DNA of 64,000 nt from an uncultured Spirochaetia bacterium (lineage in GTDB: Bacteria > Spirochaetota > Spirochaetia > SZUA-6 > Bin103): assembly GCA_958296075.1 (NCBI GenBank), contig CATQHW010000001.1, positions 977,752 to 1,041,751 on the forward strand. Direction: 5' to 3'. Below are positions 34,548 to 44,039 of the stretch, piece after piece. Below the pieces are notes generated by a model, which had not been told where the DNA came from, made no database searches, and saw only the letters and a list, made by a program, of their open reading frames with translations. Position numbers and translations under genes: made by a program. Position 1 is the first letter of the stretch; each line of letters starts with the position of its first letter.

Positions 34548-35598
34548 GTGTCCTCATCCGTGGAATCCGGCAACCGATTCTTCCCGGCCGGTCAGGCCGC
34601 GGCGGGTGGCGGGACCGAGCGGCCGCGGCTCACCACCGACCCGGCGCGCTGCAAGGCGGACCTGCAACGCAGCGGCTACTGCCTGCTGGCGGACGCCTTG
34701 ACCGCCGCCGAGCTGCAGGAGACGCGCGAGCGGCTGCGCGCGCAGGCCGCCGCCGAGCACGAGCGGGGCGTGGCCTACCTGGACGGCACACGCGGTCAGC
34801 GCTGGGGAGCCTTTGCCGACGCCGACGGCACCGTGCGTCGAGACCGCTTCACGGCGGCGGCCGGTGGCGTGAGTCAGCGGCTGTTCATGCTGCTCAACAA
34901 AGGGCGAATCTTCCGCGACATCGTGCTCAAGGAGCAGGCCCTGGAACTGGTCCGGCACGTGCTCGGCGATCACTTCCAGCTCTCCTGCAGCACCGCCAAC
35001 ATCGTCGGCACCGGCGCCGCGCCCATGGAGTTGCACACCGACGCCTGGTGGATGCCGCCGCCGGTGCCCACGGGCGCGTTCGGGCTGCCGGTGGGATCGA
35101 TCACCCGCCAGGAAGCGGGCGAGGTGCGCGGCGGCGCGGCCATGATCGCGCCGCCCGCGTGCGTGAACAGCATGTGGCTGCTCGGTCGACTTTCACGCCG
35201 CCAACGGCGCCACCCGGGTGGTGCCGGGAAGCCACCTGAGCGGCCGGCAGCCGAAGCCGGAGCTGTACGGCGAGGAGGACCTGGTGCCGATCGAGGCTCC
35301 CGCCGGCACGGCGATGTTCTTCGAGGGCCGGCTGTGGCACGGCTCCGGCACCAACCGCACCGGCGAGCCGCGCATGGGCCTGCTCAACACCTACTGCGGC
35401 CCCCAGTTCCGCCCGCAGGAGAACTACACCCTGGGCATGCTGCCGGGGGTACTCGCGGAAGCCCCGCTGGCCCTCAAGGAACTGGTCGGCTTCAAGGTCT
35501 GGAACGGCTACGGCCGCTTCGACGCGCCGGCCGTCGAGTCGATCGCCCGCGATCAATTGGTCGGCGAGCTCACCCCGCAGGCCGCCGCGATCGGCTGA
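34548..35598 (+). pseudogene. PhyH family gene interrupted by a single-base frameshift
   Basis: Part one (GTG 34548 to about 35182) contains the HTD iron motif (MELHTDAWWMPPP) and ends NSMWLL; part two (about 35186 to 35598) resumes as VDFHAANGATRVVPGSHL and carries the distal His in RLWHGSGTNRTGEPR. One extra base in CTCGGTCGAC at 35181-35190 separates the frames. Joined, the protein would be about 350 residues and look intact. The start could also be ATG 34518. It is the second PhyH gene with this kind of lesion. Confidence 0.82.
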
Positions 35599-35608
35599 CC
35601 GGAGCCGG

Positions 35609-36412
35609 TCAGCCGGCGGCGAGCACCGCCGCGAGGTTGGACCGCTCCAGCAGCTCGGCGTCGGCCGGGCGCTCCAGGAAGGGACGGACGTCCTGGATGA
35701 GTTGACCGACTTCCAGCGTCGCGAGTTGCGCCCGGAGCAGCGAACGCCACTCCCGCGCCCGGTAGCGGCCGGCGCCTTCCGTCTGATCCAGGGCGCGCTG
35801 GAGCAGCAGCACGTTCGGCTCCACCGGCGGGCGCCGCGCTCGGTACCACACCAGATCGAACCAGTCCCGACCCTTCCGGTAGCGGCGGGCCAAGAGCGCG
35901 TGCAGCTTGCCGGCCATCAGCGACGGCAGATCGTAATGCGCCACCACGAAGGTCACGCCGCGGGTGACGATCGCGCGCTCGATGGTCGCCCCGGCGGGCG
36001 GCCGGGTGTCGATCTCGACCTTGATGGCGAGTTTCTGTTCCGGGTGACCGGACAGCCCCGCTTCGGCGAGCAGCGAGGAGGTGCGTATCCACGCCACCTG
36101 AACCGGCCGGCGGTCATGCCAGCGAACGGTACTCTCGAAACCCGCGAAACGGAGGTCGCGCCCCAGCTTCTCCAACCAGACGCGCGGGCGGTATCCCGCA
36201 GCAGTGCTACGGCAGAAGTCGAGATCTTCGGAGAATCGCGGCAGGTCCTCCAACAGGCGCAACGCGGTTCCGCCGACGAACGCCACCGACCGTGACGCTT
36301 CGCTCTCGTGCAGCGACCGCAGGATGAAGACCTGCAGGTATTCGCGCAGCGTGTTGAGGCGCTGAGTGGGGTCGGTGAAACGCATGGCAGCGGCGAGCGC
36401 CTGTTCCCTCAC
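35609..36412 (-). CDS. abiEii: AbiEii/AbiGii family nucleotidyltransferase toxin
   Basis: Toxin of a type IV toxin-antitoxin/abortive-infection system (267 aa). AbiEii proteins are nucleotidyltransferases of the DNA polymerase beta type. Visible motifs: GGTALRLL (47-54), SEDLDF (61-66, with the metal Asp pair), KVEID (131-135, third acidic residue) and the K169 plus KGRDWFDL region (180-187). All four AbiEii motifs are present, so it is probably active. The start overlaps the antitoxin stop by four bases (ATGA). Confidence 0.88.
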   Translation of the reverse strand: MREQALAAAMRFTDPTQRLNTLREYLQVFILRSLHESEASRSVAFVGGTALRLLEDLPRFSEDLDFCRSTAAGYRPRVWLEKLGRDLRFAGFESTVRWHDRRPVQVAWIRTSSLLAEAGLSGHPEQKLAIKVEIDTRPPAGATIERAIVTRGVTFVVAHYDLPSLMAGKLHALLARRYRKGRDWFDLVWYRARRPPVEPNVLLLQRALDQTEGAGRYRAREWRSLLRAQLATLEVGQLIQDVRPFLERPADAELLERSNLAAVLAAG

Positions 36413-37059
36413 AACTCCTCGCCTTCATCGTCGTGCGGGGAGCACGCTCGCCAGACCTCCACGGCGTGCAGAATCCTCGGCTGGGCCATGCGCCGCGCAA
36501 GGACGCCGAGGCGGTCGAGGTCGAGCAGTTCGGTCTGCTGGAACCGCATCTCGACCATCCGGTCGGCGTCCCACGCCCCCGGCGTCAGATGGAACAGGTC
36601 GAGCAGCGCCTTCTCCACGGTGGCGACGATCGCGTCGCTTCCCGCGACCGGGACGGCGTGATACCCGAAGAAGAACTCCCGCTTCACGTTGCGGTAGCTG
36701 AAGGTGCCGAACGGGTTCTCGAACTCGCGCGGCGTGCGCGTGGTGACGCTGGTGTAGACCGGCACGCTCTCGGGAATCACCCCGTAGAAGCTCAACGCCC
36801 ACGGGCCGCTGAGGTAGGAAGGGGCGTGGAGCGCGTTGGCCAGCGTGGCCGGCGCCAGCGGCGCGCGCCGGTAGCGATCGGCCAGCGTGTACCGGCCGCG
36901 GCGCAGGGCGACCACCTTCCCGGCCCGGCCCCAGCGGTGTAGTTGGCTCACCACGCTCGCCCGCGGTTCCGCGGTGAGCTGCGTCACCGTCGCCAAGTCG
37001 AACGACGGCTCCGCGCCGAGCAGCGCCACGACATCGTCGAACCTCATGACCCGATCCAT
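36409..37059 (-). CDS. abiEi: AbiEi-like antitoxin/transcriptional regulator
   Basis: 216 residues. The N-terminal half is a winged-helix domain (TVTQLTAEPRASVVSQLHRWGRAGKVVALRRGRYTL, about 25-60), followed by a C-terminal antitoxin domain (PSYLSGPWALSFYGVIPESVP, about 79-100). In type IV systems AbiEi neutralises AbiEii indirectly and represses its own promoter. Direct and inverted repeats lie directly upstream (37071-37123). It is the only plausible transcription factor in the window. Confidence 0.85.
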   Translation of the reverse strand: MDRVMRFDDVVALLGAEPSFDLATVTQLTAEPRASVVSQLHRWGRAGKVVALRRGRYTLADRYRRAPLAPATLANALHAPSYLSGPWALSFYGVIPESVPVYTSVTTRTPREFENPFGTFSYRNVKREFFFGYHAVPVAGSDAIVATVEKALLDLFHLTPGAWDADRMVEMRFQQTELLDLDRLGVLARRMAQPRILHAVEVWRACSPHDDEGEEL

Positions 37060-37070
37060 TCATGATAATG

Positions 37071-37123
37071 GACGAATATGATGATTTTCGTCAATGTCTT
37101 TGGTTATTCGTCAATGTGTTTGG
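37071..37123. promoter_or_regulatory. Operator-like repeats upstream of the AbiE operon
   Basis: Inverted repeat GACGAA - 10 bases - TTCGTC (37071-37092), sharing an arm with a direct repeat TTCGTCAATGT(C/G)TTTGG at 37087-37103 and 37107-37123, a 20-base period or two helical turns. The region is A+T-rich compared with the surroundings. AbiEi proteins bind repeats of this type in their own promoters. Confidence 0.6.
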
Positions 37124-37130
37124 GTCCGCG

Positions 37131-37895
37131 TTACGCCCAACCGCGCAGGCGGTAGACCAGGAGACCGAGGTATTCCCGCCATACCCGCGAGCTGCGCTGG
37201 AGGGCCGTCGCCAGAGGGAGAAAACTGGGAATCCTGGTCGTCGCCCGCAGCCGGGCGTAGTCGGCCGGGGCCGGGGTCACGTCGAATCCGACGCGCCTGA
37301 AGGCGGCCGCAGCGCGCCTCATGTGCCAGGCCGAGGTGACCAGCAGCACCTCTTCGATGCCGTTGGCGGCGGCGACGGTCGCGGTGTGGGTGGCGTTCTC
37401 GCGCGTGCTGCGGCTGTTCGCTTCGAGGATGATCGCAGACTCCGGCACACCGAGGGCGGTGAGCAGGAGGCGCGTGGCGGGCGCCGGCGATTGCACTCCC
37501 GGAGCGGCCCACGTGCTGCCGGCCGAAACGATGATCAGCGGCGCCTTGCCGGCGTGATACAGCCGCGCCGCGTGCCAGACCCGATCGGCGGCGTCGTTCA
37601 ACTCAGGATATATCCATACTTCGGCCGCCGGGTCGAAGGAACCGCCGAGCAGGACGATCGCGTCCGCCGCCGGGAACGTATCCACGCGCCGCGGCCCGTA
37701 CTGCGCGGACACCTGGTTGAGCAGCGCGTCGGACGTGATCGGCATCGACCAGCCCCACAACCACGCGACGCTGAACACCATCAGGCCGGCGGCGCGGCCG
37801 CGCCAGCCGCACGCGAGCGCCGCCAGGGCGAGCAATCCGACCCCCACCGCCACCCCGAGCGGGCTGGCCAACTGCCCGAGAATTTTATCCAGCAC
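37131..37895 (-). CDS. YdcF/DUF218 family membrane protein (SanA/ElyC-like)
   Basis: 254 residues with two N-terminal membrane segments (about 13-30 and 35-50) and a DUF218 domain: ADAIVLLGGSFDP, RVWHAARLYHAGKAPLIIVSAG, STRENATHTATVAA and EEVLLVTSAWHMRRAAAAF. Relatives ElyC and SanA affect envelope integrity and lipid-carrier use. It is divergent from the MFS gene; two direct repeats of ATGGCCATTTG lie at its 5' end. Its 3' end runs toward the AbiE promoter. Confidence 0.88.
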   Translation of the reverse strand: MLDKILGQLASPLGVAVGVGLLALAALACGWRGRAAGLMVFSVAWLWGWSMPITSDALLNQVSAQYGPRRVDTFPAADAIVLLGGSFDPAAEVWIYPELNDAADRVWHAARLYHAGKAPLIIVSAGSTWAAPGVQSPAPATRLLLTALGVPESAIILEANSRSTRENATHTATVAAANGIEEVLLVTSAWHMRRAAAAFRRVGFDVTPAPADYARLRATTRIPSFLPLATALQRSSRVWREYLGLLVYRLRGWA

Positions 37896-37900
37896 CGGTC

Positions 37901-37925
37901 ATGGCCATTTGATTATGGCCATTTG
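37901..37925. repeat. Direct repeat in the DUF218/MFS divergent region
   Basis: ATGGCCATTTG at 37901-37911 and again at 37915-37925; TGGCCA is self-complementary. It lies six bases upstream of the DUF218 start and about 85 bases upstream of the MFS start, and could be an operator or a chance duplication. Confidence 0.45.
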
Positions 37926-38010
37926 CGGCGCGCTTGCCCGGAGCCGGCGCCGTCCGTAATTTGCATCGCCCTGCTGGGGCTGCGACACCTCTTGGAGGAG
38001 ATCGGGACCG

Positions 38011-40281
38011 ATGGCGAGGAGGAGTGCCGGCAAGGAAGGGGGACTGACGCCGCGGCAGCTTCGCGCAGCGCAGCGCAGCTTCACGCTCTTCTCCTTCCTC
38101 AACATGATCTCGTTCCAGTTCCTCACCGGGAACGTCATAGCCCTGTACGCGTTGCGCCTCGGCGCCGGCGAGCCGCTGGTCGGCGTCCTCTACTCCTTCA
38201 TCCCGCTGGCGCACCTCCTCCCCCTGGTCGGGCGCGCCGTGGTCCGGCGGATGGGGACGGTGCGCACCACGGGGGTGTTCTGGATCATCCGCCAACTCAT
38301 GATGACGCCGATCCTGTTCGCGCCGCTGGCCGCCGACCAGGGCCGGCCCGACATCGGCATCTGGTTGATCGGGATCAGCGTCGTCGGCTTCCATCTGGCG
38401 CGCGGCATCGCCATGACCGGCTACAACGCGATCATCGGCGCCGTCACCACGCCGGCCGAACGCGGCTCGTTCCTGGCCCGCATGCATCTCGTCCTCCACC
38501 TGGGGGCGATCACCGCCGGGCTGGCCATGGGGCTGCTGCTGCAGCAGCGGTCGCCCCTGATCCTGTTCACGCTGGTGCTGGGCCTTGGCATCGTGACCGG
38601 CCTGGTGGCCGCCCGCGAGCTGTTCCGCCTGCCGGAGCCGGCGGCGCTCGCGCGCGCCGGCAGCTTCTGGCCGTCGGTGCGCGACGCCTTCCGCCGCCGC
38701 GGCTTCCCCCGTTTCGTCGTGGTGCTGGCGCTCAACGGCTTCGTGGCCGCGATGACGATGCCGTTCCTGCTGGTCTACGTGAAGCGGGTCCACGGGCTCG
38801 GCGACAACACCGCGATCCTGCTGGCCGCCGTCGGTTCGGTCGGCGCCATCGTCATGGCGCTGGTCAGCAGCTTCGTCATCGACCGGGTCGGCGCCAAGCC
38901 GCTGATGTCGCTGTTCAGCATCGTCCTGGCGATCACCGCGCTGCTGGTGGCGGTGGCGCCGCCGATCGGCGACCCGGCCGCGGCATGGGTCTACCTGGGC
39001 GCCATCTTCTTCCTGGCGACGTTCGGGGCGTACGGCAACGAGAACATGCACAGCGTCTATTTCCTGAGTCTGATCCCGGCGGAGGAGCGCCTGAACCTGG
39101 GCATCTTCGACCTGGTCGTGATCGGCGTCGGCGCGATGTTGGGGTCGCTGGCCGGCGGCGCCGTGCTGGGCGGACTGGCTGCCGTGGACGGTCTGGCGGC
39201 GGACGACGCCTACCGGATGTACTACGGCGGCATGGCCGTGGCGTACGCCGCCATCCTGCTGCTGACGATGCGGCTCGACCGGCTGGGCGCCGTCTCGTTC
39301 CCCAACGTGCTGGGCATCTTCGTGTCGCCCCGGCAACTGCGGGCGCTGGCGTTGCTGCACCGGTTGAAGGCCAGCCGCACGCCGGCGGCCGCCGAGTTCC
39401 TGATCCAGCGACTCGGCGAGGTGCGCTCGGACCTGGCGGCGCCGGAGTTGCTGCGGGCGCTCGGGTCGCCGCGCTTCACGGTGCGCTCGGAGGCGCTCGA
39501 CGCGCTGTCCGAGGCGCCGCTGAACGACCAGGTGCGGTCGGCGCTGATCACCGAGGTCGAGGAGCAGCCGTTCACGACCGCGTACCTGGCGGCGGAGCTG
39601 ATCGGCCGCCGGCAGATGCGAGAGGCGGTGCCGGCGCTGCGCCGCGGCCTGGCATCCGACGATTTCTTCCTGGCCGGAAAGTGCATGGTGGCGCTGGCGC
39701 GCCTGGCAGACGACGACAGCCTGGCGGTCATAGAACGGATGTATCGCGAGACCGGCAACCCGCGGCTGCTGATCCACGGCGCCGCCGCGCTGGAGCTGTT
39801 CGGCCGGCCCGGCTCGCTGGCCACCCTGCTCGGCCCGCTGGAGCGCAACCCCACGGCGTACGCGCGCGACGAGATCATCCTGGCCGCTTCCGGCATCCTG
39901 CGTATCGCCGATACCTTCTATCCGCTCTATCAGGGGTTCCTGACCGAGCGGCGGTACGGGTTGGCGCTGCTGGCGGACTTCCTGGAGGAGCGGCAGGAGC
40001 GGCGGCCGCGCGATTCGGTCACGCCGGCGGCCGGCGAGCGGGTCGCCTTACTGCCGCCGCTGATCGACGACCCCCGCGCGTTCCGGGACGCGGCCGAGCG
40101 CGCCCTGGCGGAATGCCCGATCGCGGTCGAGGGGACCGACCTCAACCCCGTGCTGCAGGAGGCGCTGTCCCGGCCCCACACCGGCGCGCTGGTGCGGTTT
40201 CGGTTCTTCGTGGCCGCCGCCGCGGCGTGCTTTACGTGGCCGGCCCCGGAGCGGCGCGGGCGCCGGCCGGAGGGCCGGTGA
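38011..40281 (+). CDS. MFS transporter fused to HEAT-like repeats
   Basis: 756 residues. The first about 430 form an MFS-type transporter of about twelve membrane segments (FTLFSFLNMISFQFLTGNVI, IRQLMMTPILF, NGFVAAMTMPFLLVYVKRVHGLG). From about 435 to 700 the protein is soluble and helical with HEAT-like repeats (LIQRLGEVRSDLAAPELLRALGS, VPALRRGLASDDFFLAGKCM, AALELFGRPGSLATLLGPL). GGAGGAG precedes the ATG. The cytoplasmic solenoid could bind a partner or regulate transport; no substrate can be inferred. The sulfatase gene follows 57 bases later. Confidence 0.85.
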   Translation: MARRSAGKEGGLTPRQLRAAQRSFTLFSFLNMISFQFLTGNVIALYALRLGAGEPLVGVLYSFIPLAHLLPLVGRAVVRRMGTVRTTGVFWIIRQLMMTPILFAPLAADQGRPDIGIWLIGISVVGFHLARGIAMTGYNAIIGAVTTPAERGSFLARMHLVLHLGAITAGLAMGLLLQQRSPLILFTLVLGLGIVTGLVAARELFRLPEPAALARAGSFWPSVRDAFRRRGFPRFVVVLALNGFVAAMTMPFLLVYVKRVHGLGDNTAILLAAVGSVGAIVMALVSSFVIDRVGAKPLMSLFSIVLAITALLVAVAPPIGDPAAAWVYLGAIFFLATFGAYGNENMHSVYFLSLIPAEERLNLGIFDLVVIGVGAMLGSLAGGAVLGGLAAVDGLAADDAYRMYYGGMAVAYAAILLLTMRLDRLGAVSFPNVLGIFVSPRQLRALALLHRLKASRTPAAAEFLIQRLGEVRSDLAAPELLRALGSPRFTVRSEALDALSEAPLNDQVRSALITEVEEQPFTTAYLAAELIGRRQMREAVPALRRGLASDDFFLAGKCMVALARLADDDSLAVIERMYRETGNPRLLIHGAAALELFGRPGSLATLLGPLERNPTAYARDEIILAASGILRIADTFYPLYQGFLTERRYGLALLADFLEERQERRPRDSVTPAAGERVALLPPLIDDPRAFRDAAERALAECPIAVEGTDLNPVLQEALSRPHTGALVRFRFFVAAAAACFTWPAPERRGRRPEGR

Positions 40282-40338
40282 GATGACCGGCAGTACGGCG
40301 CGCCGATATGATCGATCGCGGACGAGGAGCGACCGGCC

Positions 40339-41796
40339 ATGCGACCCAACATCCTGTGGATCTGCACCGATCAGCAGCGGTACGACACGATCGGCGCCGG
40401 CGGCAACCCGCACGTGCGCACGCCGCGGCTCGACCGCCTGTGGCGCGACGGCACCGCCTGGACGCACGCGTTCTGCCAGAGCCCCATCTGCACGCCGAGC
40501 CGCGCCAGTTTCCTGACCGGCACCTACCCCAGCACCTGCCAGAACACCCGCAACGGCAACGCGCGCTATCGCGGGCGCTATCCGCCGGTGACCCGACTGC
40601 TGGCCGGCGCCGGCTACGACTGCGGTCTGATCGGCAAGCTGCACCTGGCCGGCGCATATGAGCGGCCCGAGCCGCGCGGCGATGACGGCTACCGCTACTG
40701 GCGGTGGAGCCACGCGCCCCGCGACGGCTGGCCGTCCGGCCACGCCTATGCCGAGTGGGTGCGGGCCAAGGGCCACGACCTGGGCGCGCTGATCCGGGAC
40801 CCCGCCGGAGTACCGGCGGAGCTGCACCAGACCACGTGGTGCGCGGAGCAGACGATCGACTTCATGCGCGAGCGCCGCGGCGCCGACACGCCGTGGCTGG
40901 CCACGGTCAACGTCTACGACCCGCACGAGCCGTTCAATCCGCCGGCGGCGTACCGGGCCCGGTTCGATTCACAGAAGATGCCCGGTCCGCTGTTTCGTCC
41001 GAGCGACCTGCGGCAGCAACGCCGGCTGCGCGCCGTCGACTTCCAGGGCGAGGCGCGCGACCCCGCCGGCCCGCTCGACATCGCCCATCCGGTGCTGCCC
41101 TTCTACCCGGGCCGGGACGCCGAACCGGACGCCGGCGCCATGACCTTCGCGCGCGACGCGAAGACGCTGCAGGCCGCCTACTACGCGATGATCGCGCTGA
41201 TCGACGATCAGGTTGGCCGCATGCTCGACGCCCTGGAAGAATCCGGGCAGGCGGAACGCACGCTGGTGATCTTCACGAGCGACCACGGCGAGTCCCTGGG
41301 CGACCACGGCCTGATCCGCAAGGGCTGCCGCTTCTACGAGGGTCTGGTCCGCGTGCCGTTGATCCTGCGCTGGCCGGGACGCATCGAGTCGGGATGCGCC
41401 AGCGACGAGCTGGTCGAGCTGATCGACCTGGCGCCCACGCTGCTGCACGCCGCCGGACAACCGGTCCCATCCTGGATGCAAGGCCGGTCCCTGCTGGACC
41501 CGGCGGCCGGCGCCGGCGGAGACCGCCAGGCGGTGCGCAGCGAGTACTTCGACGCCATCGACGGGCGGGACGGCAGCTACGCGACCATGTACCGCACCCG
41601 TTCGCACAAGCTGGTGGTCTACCACGGCCACGGCGTGGGGGAGCTCTACGACCTGGACGCCGACCCGGGCGAGTTCGACGACCTGTGGGACGAGCCGGCA
41701 GCCGCCGCCATCAAGTCCGAGCTGCTGCTGCGCAGCTTCGACGCGTCGATGCGCGCTGCCGTGGACGTAGGCGAGGAACGCATCGGCCCGATGTAG
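40339..41796 (+). CDS. Sulfatase family protein, arylsulfatase type
   Basis: 485 residues. The formylglycine motif CTPSR is at C51-R55 (C51 is converted to formylglycine by a maturase not present here). Metal-binding residues include D11 and Q12 (TDQQRYD) and D315-H316 in FTSDHGESLGDHG. It removes sulfate from an organic ester; homologs handle sulfated glycans, choline sulfate or phosphonate esters. No signal peptide, so it acts in the cytoplasm on an imported substrate. GAGGAG precedes the ATG. It precedes an epimerase and an amidohydrolase. Confidence 0.92.
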   Translation: MRPNILWICTDQQRYDTIGAGGNPHVRTPRLDRLWRDGTAWTHAFCQSPICTPSRASFLTGTYPSTCQNTRNGNARYRGRYPPVTRLLAGAGYDCGLIGKLHLAGAYERPEPRGDDGYRYWRWSHAPRDGWPSGHAYAEWVRAKGHDLGALIRDPAGVPAELHQTTWCAEQTIDFMRERRGADTPWLATVNVYDPHEPFNPPAAYRARFDSQKMPGPLFRPSDLRQQRRLRAVDFQGEARDPAGPLDIAHPVLPFYPGRDAEPDAGAMTFARDAKTLQAAYYAMIALIDDQVGRMLDALEESGQAERTLVIFTSDHGESLGDHGLIRKGCRFYEGLVRVPLILRWPGRIESGCASDELVELIDLAPTLLHAAGQPVPSWMQGRSLLDPAAGAGGDRQAVRSEYFDAIDGRDGSYATMYRTRSHKLVVYHGHGVGELYDLDADPGEFDDLWDEPAAAAIKSELLLRSFDASMRAAVDVGEERIGPM

Positions 41797-41898
41797 CATC
41801 GGCCCGGTGCAGGGCAGGAGATGAGTTCGATCGTCCGCCGCGTCAGGACCGGCGGCGTCGGTCGCGCTCGCTTCGTCACGGCGCTACGCTACGCGCGT

Positions 41899-42870
41899 AT
41901 GCGCGTCCTGGTCACCGGCGGCAGCGGCATCGTCGGCGGCTACGTGCGCCGCGCGCTCGCGCCCGCGCACCGGCTGACCTGCTTCAGCCGCACGGCGCCC
42001 GCCGAGTCGTGGGACGCCTGGACCGGCGGCGACATCATGGACGCCGGCGCGCTGCGCCGGGCCTGCGCCGATCACGACGCGGTCATCCATCTGGCGGCGG
42101 TCCCCGGCCCCGGCAGAGCGGCGCCGGCGGACCTGCTTACGGTCAACGTCATCGGCACGGTCAACGTCCTGGAGGCGGCGGTCGCGTGCGGCGTCGAGCG
42201 CGTGGTGCTCGCCTCCTCGGCGGCGGCCACCGGCTTCTCGTTTCAGACCCGCGCCATCGAGCCCCGGTACCTGCCGGTCGACGAAGCCCATCCTGACGCC
42301 CCGCAGGACGAATACGGGCTGAGCAAGCTGCTGGCGGAGGCGGCCTGCAAGCGCTATACCGAACGCTACGGACTTTCCACGGTCTGCCTGCGGATCAACC
42401 ACAACTGGTGCGTGGACCGCGCCGGCGCCGAGGTCGCGGTGCGCTGCGGCTGGGCCGGCCGCGCCGGCATGACCCGCGAGCGCCTCTGGTCCGAGCGCTA
42501 TCGCCGCGCGCTCCGGGAGGCGGACGGCGAGTGGCCGGCGCCCGGACCGCCGCCGCCGCGCAACCTGCTCTGGGCGGTGACCGACCTGCGCGACGCGGCC
42601 GCCGCCTTCGGCTTGGCGCTGGCCGCCGCCGACGTGCGGCACGAGGTCTTCCTGATCGCCGGCGCCGACACCTGCAGCCTGATCCCGACCCCGGCGCTGC
42701 TCAATCGGCACTTTTCGGGCGTAGAGCGGCGGGCTTCGCTGACCGGGTTCGATTCGCTGTTCAACTCCGCCAAGGCCGCCGAGCGGCTCGGCTACCGCCC
42801 GCGCTCCGGCTGGCGCGGCAGCGACTTCGCCGCCTGGCTGCAGGCGCAGCCGGAGGGGTCGGCCGCGTGA
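41899..42870 (+). CDS. NAD-dependent epimerase/dehydratase family protein
   Basis: Extended short-chain dehydrogenase (323 aa). Rossmann motif TGGSGIVGGYV is at residues 6-16, the NAD region VIHLAA at 62-67, catalytic Ser near S107, and Y139-x3-K143 in DEYGLSKLLAE. I use ATG 41899 (MRVLVTGG) and not the upstream ATG at 41821, because the Rossmann strand begins at residue 2. The next gene starts GTG overlapping its TGA (GTGA). Likely acts on a nucleotide sugar or sugar derivative. Confidence 0.88.
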   Translation: MRVLVTGGSGIVGGYVRRALAPAHRLTCFSRTAPAESWDAWTGGDIMDAGALRRACADHDAVIHLAAVPGPGRAAPADLLTVNVIGTVNVLEAAVACGVERVVLASSAAATGFSFQTRAIEPRYLPVDEAHPDAPQDEYGLSKLLAEAACKRYTERYGLSTVCLRINHNWCVDRAGAEVAVRCGWAGRAGMTRERLWSERYRRALREADGEWPAPGPPPPRNLLWAVTDLRDAAAAFGLALAAADVRHEVFLIAGADTCSLIPTPALLNRHFSGVERRASLTGFDSLFNSAKAAERLGYRPRSGWRGSDFAAWLQAQPEGSAA

Positions 42871-44039
42871 GCGGCGGCGGCGCGCCGCGTTGGACCGGCG
42901 GCGGCTGGGTCCTGCCCGGCATGGCGGGCGGCGCGCCGGTCATCGACGCGCACTACCACATCTTCCCGCGGCTCGGGTCGCAGCCGCGGGGTATCCCGCC
43001 CGCGTTGCGGCTGAAGTTCTGGCAGTACCACTCGCGCGAATGGATCGACTTCTGGCGCACGGACACCGGCGAGCACGTCGCCGAGCGGCTCCTGGAGTTC
43101 GGCTCGCACTCGATCGCCGACATGCCGGACACCGGCTTCCGGCTCACCGACCACGGACAGGCGGAGATCACCGTCGGCGGCGTCTCCTACCGGCTGCAGA
43201 TATACCCGCCCAGCCTCACCAACAATGAAGCGACGCCGGAGCGGATGGTGGCGGAGATGGACCTGGCGGGCGTCGACGCCGGCGTGCTGCAGTCCGACCA
43301 CGTCTACGGCGACCTCAACGAGTACTACGCGGAGGCTTCCGCCCGGTTTCCGGGACGATTCATCGCGCTGGCGCAGATCTGGGAGCCCGAGGCCGCGGAC
43401 GCCGATCGACTCGCCCGCCTGCGGACCGGTTTCGACGATCTGGGCGCGCGCGGACTGTACTTCAGCGTCGAGCCGCTGTCGGTCATGCAGATCGACCGCT
43501 CCCTCAACGACCGCGCGTTCGACCCCCTCTGGCGGCTGGTCGACGAGCGGGAGCTTCCCGTGTTCTGGTTCCTGGACGACCGCGCGCTCGACCGCGCCGG
43601 CATGTTCATGCGGCGCGTCGCCGAGCTGGACGCGTGGACCAGACGGCATCCGCAGACGCCGTGCGTGATCACTCACGGTTTGGTGCCGGCCGCGATCATC
43701 CACGACATCGGCGTGCCGGAGGAGTTGCTGCGCGTGCTCGAACGGCCGCAGGTGCACGCCGAGCTGCTGATGCCGGCCAAGTGGCCGGACTACCCGTACC
43801 CCGAAGGCCAGAGGCTGCTGCGCGAGCTGCGCGACCGCGCCGGCGCGGAGTCGCTGCTGTGGGGCAGCGACAGTCCGTACGGGATGGCGCAGTGGTGCAC
43901 CTACCGGCAGTCGCTCGACTTCATCCGCGTGCACTGCGGCTTCCTGTCGGCCGGCGAGAAGGCGTCGATCCTGGGCGGCAACGCCGCCCGGCTGTTCGGG
44001 CTGGACGCCGGCGCCGAGACCGGCCGCGATTACGGGTAG
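42867..44039 (+). CDS. Amidohydrolase family protein (amidohydrolase 2 type)
   Basis: 390 residues from GTG 42867 (GTGA overlap with the epimerase). Metal ligands: D27, H29 and H31 in VIDAHYHIF, a later His in VITHGLVPA, and the Asp in LWGSDSPYG near the end. The N-terminus of the barrel follows about 25 residues of leader. Members decarboxylate or hydrolyse aromatic or lactone substrates. Co-translation with the epimerase suggests one pathway. The 3' end overlaps the convergent gene at 44030 by 10 bases. Confidence 0.85.
   Translation: MSGGGAPRWTGGGWVLPGMAGGAPVIDAHYHIFPRLGSQPRGIPPALRLKFWQYHSREWIDFWRTDTGEHVAERLLEFGSHSIADMPDTGFRLTDHGQAEITVGGVSYRLQIYPPSLTNNEATPERMVAEMDLAGVDAGVLQSDHVYGDLNEYYAEASARFPGRFIALAQIWEPEAADADRLARLRTGFDDLGARGLYFSVEPLSVMQIDRSLNDRAFDPLWRLVDERELPVFWFLDDRALDRAGMFMRRVAELDAWTRRHPQTPCVITHGLVPAAIIHDIGVPEELLRVLERPQVHAELLMPAKWPDYPYPEGQRLLRELRDRAGAESLLWGSDSPYGMAQWCTYRQSLDFIRVHCGFLSAGEKASILGGNAARLFGLDAGAETGRDYG

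Noticed and set aside
37062..40286. A 1074-codon open frame on the plus strand
   Set aside because: It is Arg/Gly/Ala-rich with no family features and overlaps the real DUF218 and MFS genes in other frames; long open shadow frames are expected in GC-rich DNA.
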